Part shown: positions 13,744-16,300 of the stretch, one piece after another
Position numbering within the stretch: position 1 is the first letter of the stretch
Layout: each line of letters begins with the position of its first letter
DNA from: Candidatus Brocadiia bacterium
GTDB taxonomy: Bacteria > Planctomycetota > MHYJ01 > WSZJ01
Assembly (NCBI GenBank): GCA_013360825.1
Contig: JABWAY010000054.1
Coordinates: forward strand, 1 to 16,300
Reading direction: 5' to 3'
Length of the DNA stretch: 16,300 bases
Translations under genes and position numbers: made by a program
Notes under the pieces: model-generated
The model's database searches: none
Seen by the model: the letters and a program-made list of their open reading frames with translations, nothing else
Told to the model about the DNA's origin: nothing

Positions 13744-15025
13744 CCGCCGCATCCGCGTGGAGGCCCTCGCCCGCGTCGAGGGGGAAGGGGCAATGCACAT
13801 CGAAGTCCGCGGCGGAAAGGTCGAGGAGGTCCGCCTCGAGATCTACGAGCCCCCGCGCTTCTTCGAGGCCTTTCTCCGCGGCAGGGCGTTCGGCGAGGCC
13901 CCCGACATCACCGCGCGGATCTGCGGAATCTGCCCGATCGCCTACCAGATGAGCGCCGTCCACGCGATGGAGGACGCGCTCGGCGTCCGCGTCGGCGGCG
14001 CCCTCCGCGATCTGCGGCGGCTCCTCTACTGCGGCGAGTGGATCGGGAGCCATGTCCTCCACATCTACATGCTCCACGCCCCGGATTTCCTCGGCTACGA
14101 GGACGCCATCCGGATGGCGAAGGACTTTCCGGGGATCGTCGAGCGCGGACTGATGATGAAGAAGCTCGGCAACGAGATCGTCACGACCATCGGCGGGCGC
14201 GAGATCCATCCCGTCAACGTGAAGGTGGGCGGGTTCTACCGGACCCCGGCCCGATCCGAGCTGCGTGCCCTGGCCGAGAAACTGAAACGCGGTCGGGACG
14301 CGGCGGTCGAGACCGTGAGATGGGTCGCGGGGTTCGAGTTCCCGGACTTCGAGCCCGACTACGAATTCGTCTCGCTCCGGCACCCGAATGAATATCCGTT
14401 CAACGAAGGACGCATCGCCTCCTCCCGCGGGCTCGACGCCGATGTCCACGACTACCGGGACCACTTCGTCGAGGAACACGTCCGCCACTCCAATGCCCTC
14501 CACTCGGTCATCCGCGGCCGCGGCGCCTATTTCCTCGGCCCCCAGGCCCGCTACAGCCTGAACTTCGACCGCCTCCCCGCGATCGCCCGCGAAGCGGCGA
14601 AGAACGCCGGGCTCGGTCCGGTCTGCCGGAATCCCTTCAGGAGCATCATCGTGCGCTCCGTCGAGGTCCTGTTCGCGTTCGACGAAGCGATCCGGATCAT
14701 CGAGGGGTACGAGCCGCCGCCCGCGCCGGCGGTGGAGATCGTCCCCCGGGCCGGCGAGGGGTGCGCGATGACCGAGGCCCCGCGCGGGAGCCTCTACCAC
14801 CGGTACCGGATCGACGCGGACGGGCGGATTCTCGAAGCGTCGATCATTCCGCCCACGTCGCAGAACCAGAAGAGCGTCGAGGCCGACCTCCGCGCCTTCG
14901 CGGGGCAGTCGCTGCACCTGGATGACGAGGCGCTGACCTGGAAATGCGAACAGGCGATCCGCAACTACGATCCGTGCATTTCCTGCGCGACGCATTTCCT
15001 GAAGCTGACCGTCCACCGGGAATGA
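13727..15025 (+). CDS. hydA: Group 3b [NiFe] hydrogenase large (alpha) catalytic subunit
   Basis: The 432-residue catalytic subunit has both [NiFe] ligand motifs: L1 RICGICP (Cys66, Cys69) and L2 DPCISCATH (Cys417, Cys420, His423). The N-terminal RVEGEG element carries the conserved Glu region. The length and the L1/L2 forms fit group 3b enzymes, which reversibly couple H2 to NAD(P)H and in some archaea reduce sulfur. Nine residues, FLKLTVHRE, follow His423 and would be the C-terminal extension removed by the endopeptidase encoded next. The ATG at 13727 has AAGGAGA at good spacing. The stop codon overlaps the protease start (ATGA). All key ligands are present, so it should be active. Confidence 0.94.
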   Translation: MPDPGNRRIRVEALARVEGEGAMHIEVRGGKVEEVRLEIYEPPRFFEAFLRGRAFGEAPDITARICGICPIAYQMSAVHAMEDALGVRVGGALRDLRRLLYCGEWIGSHVLHIYMLHAPDFLGYEDAIRMAKDFPGIVERGLMMKKLGNEIVTTIGGREIHPVNVKVGGFYRTPARSELRALAEKLKRGRDAAVETVRWVAGFEFPDFEPDYEFVSLRHPNEYPFNEGRIASSRGLDADVHDYRDHFVEEHVRHSNALHSVIRGRGAYFLGPQARYSLNFDRLPAIAREAAKNAGLGPVCRNPFRSIIVRSVEVLFAFDEAIRIIEGYEPPPAPAVEIVPRAGEGCAMTEAPRGSLYHRYRIDADGRILEASIIPPTSQNQKSVEADLRAFAGQSLHLDDEALTWKCEQAIRNYDPCISCATHFLKLTVHRE

Positions 15026-15474
15026 CCTGCCGCGTGCTGGCGATCGGCGTGGGAAACGAGCTGCGGCGGGACGACGGCGCCGGGCTGGAGACGGTGCGGA
15101 GGCTCCGCGGGCAGGCAGGGCTCGAGGTCCGCGAGGTCCGCGGCGATCTCTCGGTTCTGGCGGGCGAGTGGGAGCGGGCCGACCGCGTCTTTCTCGTCGA
15201 CGCGGTCCGCTCCGGGTCCGCTCCGGGGACGCTTCACAGGTTCGACGCCGGCGCCTCCCCGCTTCCCGCCGTCTTCGCGCGCGGGTCGACGCACGCGATC
15301 GGGATCGCCGGCGCGGTCGAGCTCGCGCGCGCGCTCGGGCGGCTTCCGGCGGCGCTGGTGGTCTTCGGGATCGAGGGGCGGGACTTCGGGCACGGCGAGG
15401 GGCTGACCCCCGAGGTCGAGCGGGGTGTCGCGGCCGCCGTCCTGCGCATCGCGGAGGAAACCCGGGGTGCATGA
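15022..15474 (+). CDS. [NiFe] hydrogenase C-terminal maturation endopeptidase (HycI/HybD family)
   Basis: This 150-residue protein has the family fold start, VLAIGVGNELRRDDGAG, with Asp18 where HybD has its nickel-binding Glu16. Asp60 (VFLVDAVRSG) and His91 (GSTHAIGIAGAVELA) match the other nickel ligands, Asp62 and His93 of HybD. Such proteases cut the large subunit after the His/Arg of the DPCxxCxxH/R motif once nickel is inserted. The 9-residue tail of the HydA encoded just upstream is the expected substrate. The ATG at 15022 overlaps the hydA stop by four bases. The length is typical. Confidence 0.9.
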   Translation: MTCRVLAIGVGNELRRDDGAGLETVRRLRGQAGLEVREVRGDLSVLAGEWERADRVFLVDAVRSGSAPGTLHRFDAGASPLPAVFARGSTHAIGIAGAVELARALGRLPAALVVFGIEGRDFGHGEGLTPEVERGVAAAVLRIAEETRGA

Positions 15475-15715
15475 CCGGTCGATCATGGATTCGCTGATCC
15501 GCAAGATCGAGGCGCTCGCCCGGGAGAACGGCGCCCTGAAGGTGACGCTGATCCGCGTGGAACTCGGCACGATGGCGCACATGGACGAGCGTCACTTTCT
15601 TGAACACTGGGAAGAGTCTTCCCGCGGGACGATCGCCGACGGCGCCGGCGTGGAGGTTCGGGCGTCCGCGCAGCCGTTCGGGGTCTTTCTCGTCGACGTG
15701 GAGCTGGAGCGGTGA
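15467..15715 (+). CDS. hypA: Short HypA-like nickel-insertion protein lacking the zinc domain
   Basis: I place the start at the GTG at 15467, not the ATG at 15485: it has GGAGG nine bases upstream and gives MHDRSIMDSLIRKIE, restoring the His2 that binds nickel in HypA (family start MHExSL). The 82-residue protein follows HypA through VTLIRVELGTMAHMDERHFL and SRGTIADGAGVEVRA. It then goes directly to GVFLVDVELER, which resembles the family's last strand. The CxxC...CxxC zinc-binding part between these (about 30 residues in the usual 113-residue protein) is missing and there are no cysteines at all. The frame is clean, so this looks like a real short variant, not a broken gene. It overlaps the protease gene by 8 bases and hypF by 4 bases (GTGA). 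Confidence 0.8.
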   Translation: MHDRSIMDSLIRKIEALARENGALKVTLIRVELGTMAHMDERHFLEHWEESSRGTIADGAGVEVRASAQPFGVFLVDVELER

Positions 15716-16300
15716 CGCCGCGCCCCGTCCGTCTGCGGGTCGAGGCGCGGGGAGCGGTCCAGGGGGTCGGATTCCGGCCGTTCGTCCACCGCCTCGCCGC
15801 CGAACTCGGACTCAGCGGGTGGGTCCGGAACTCCGCCGCCGGGGCGGAGATGGAGGTCGAGGGGCCCCGCGAGTCCGTGGACCGGTTTCTCGTCCGGCTG
15901 CGGACCGACAAGCCGGTCCATGCGGCGTATCACGGCATGGAGCATGCGATTCTCGAACCCGCGGGGCTCGCCGGATTCCGCATCCTCGAGAGCGAACCCG
16001 CGGGCCCGGCCGCCGGCGTCGTCCTCCCCGACATCGCGACCTGCGCGGACTGCCTCCGGGAAGTCCTCGACCCCGCGGACCGTCGCCACCGCTATCCGTT
16101 CACGAACTGCACGAACTGCGGCCCGCGGTATTCGATCCAGGAAGGGCTCCCCTGGGACCGCCCGCAGACCACGATGCGCGGCTTCGCCCTCTGCCCGCTC
16201 TGCCGCGCCGAATACGACGACCCCGCGGACCGCCGGTTCCACGCGCAGCCCATCGCCTGCCCCGCGTGCGGCCCGCGGCTCGAACACCGCGAGGGCGCCC
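15712..16300 (+). CDS. hypF: Carbamoyltransferase HypF, N-terminal part (cut by window edge)
   Basis: The visible 196 residues start at a GTG overlapping the hypA stop. They show the acylphosphatase domain (GAVQGVGFRPFVHRLA at 14-29 and GWVRN near 36-40), then the HypF zinc-finger region with the exact spacing CxxC-18-CxxC-24-CxxC-18-CxxC: Cys111/114, 133/136 (CTNCGPRY), 161/164 and 183/186 (CPACGPRL). HypF uses carbamoyl phosphate and ATP to supply the carbamoyl group that HypE turns into the CN ligands of the [NiFe] centre. The YrdC-like and carbamoyltransferase domains lie beyond the edge. hypC, hypD, hypE and hypB are not in the window and may follow. Confidence 0.95.
   Translation, partial: MTPRPVRLRVEARGAVQGVGFRPFVHRLAAELGLSGWVRNSAAGAEMEVEGPRESVDRFLVRLRTDKPVHAAYHGMEHAILEPAGLAGFRILESEPAGPAAGVVLPDIATCADCLREVLDPADRRHRYPFTNCTNCGPRYSIQEGLPWDRPQTTMRGFALCPLCRAEYDDPADRRFHAQPIACPACGPRLEHREGA

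Noticed and set aside
13664..15607. Long minus-strand open frame opposite hydA
   Set aside because: The plus strand encodes a complete hydrogenase large subunit with both nickel-binding motifs; the minus frame is a shadow.
15485..15715. HypA-like gene starting at ATG 15485
   Set aside because: This start would remove the conserved N-terminal MH, and the upstream GTG at 15467 has a better placed GGAGG.

Overview
The window is GC-rich bacterial DNA, dominated by G/C at third codon positions. It carries secreted proteins with short signal peptides, an FG-GAP-type gene, thioredoxin/TPR proteins and TPR proteins with 40-residue repeats. This mix suggests Planctomycetota or a similar deep-branching, large-genome phylum. 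That is an inference: there is no rRNA or other taxonomic marker here. No tRNA, rRNA or CRISPR array was seen.

Left part (1-2478, minus strand): an unrecognised secreted protein that runs off the left edge, preceded by a secreted alpha/beta-hydrolase (esterase or PHB-depolymerase type) with a long charged helical tail.

Decayed middle part (about 2480-5810): a fragment of an IS91-type transposase C-terminus is fused to the broken N-terminal part of an FG-GAP/VCBS protein. That second gene also has a one-base deletion. Next come an intact-looking VapBC-type toxin-antitoxin pair with a perfect operator-like palindrome, and an IS3-family element whose orfB has an internal deletion and frameshift. 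A 240-base non-coding stretch then holds five successive perfect inverted repeats, one of them a 19-bp stem. It is followed by a thioredoxin-like/TPR secreted protein gene whose single reading frame is cut by an in-frame TGA. At least four broken genes in about 3.4 kb mark a recombination-prone, decaying segment.

Middle right (6785-10342): a small lipocalin-like protein, then two convergent paralogous TPR proteins. Both start at the same point, with a short remnant of the winged-helix end usually found after a signalling ATPase domain, and both end in the same C-terminal motif.

Right part (10553-16300, plus strand): a tightly coupled operon for a group 3b, NAD(P)-linked bidirectional [NiFe] hydrogenase in the order hydB - cNMP-binding-domain protein - hydG - hydD - hydA - maturation endopeptidase - short hypA-like gene - hypF (cut by the right edge). 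All adjacent genes overlap. The order B-G-D-A matches the soluble hydrogenase of Pyrococcus furiosus, with an extra cyclic-nucleotide-binding-fold protein between B and G. HydA/HydD form the H2-activating module, HydB passes electrons through Fe-S clusters and HydG exchanges them with NAD(P)H. The downstream genes supply nickel delivery, CN-ligand synthesis and C-terminal processing. The most interesting points are the HTH-less cNMP-fold protein without the usual ribose-binding Glu, the HypA homologue lacking its zinc domain, the paralogous TPR pair, the hairpin cluster and the TGA-interrupted thioredoxin gene.
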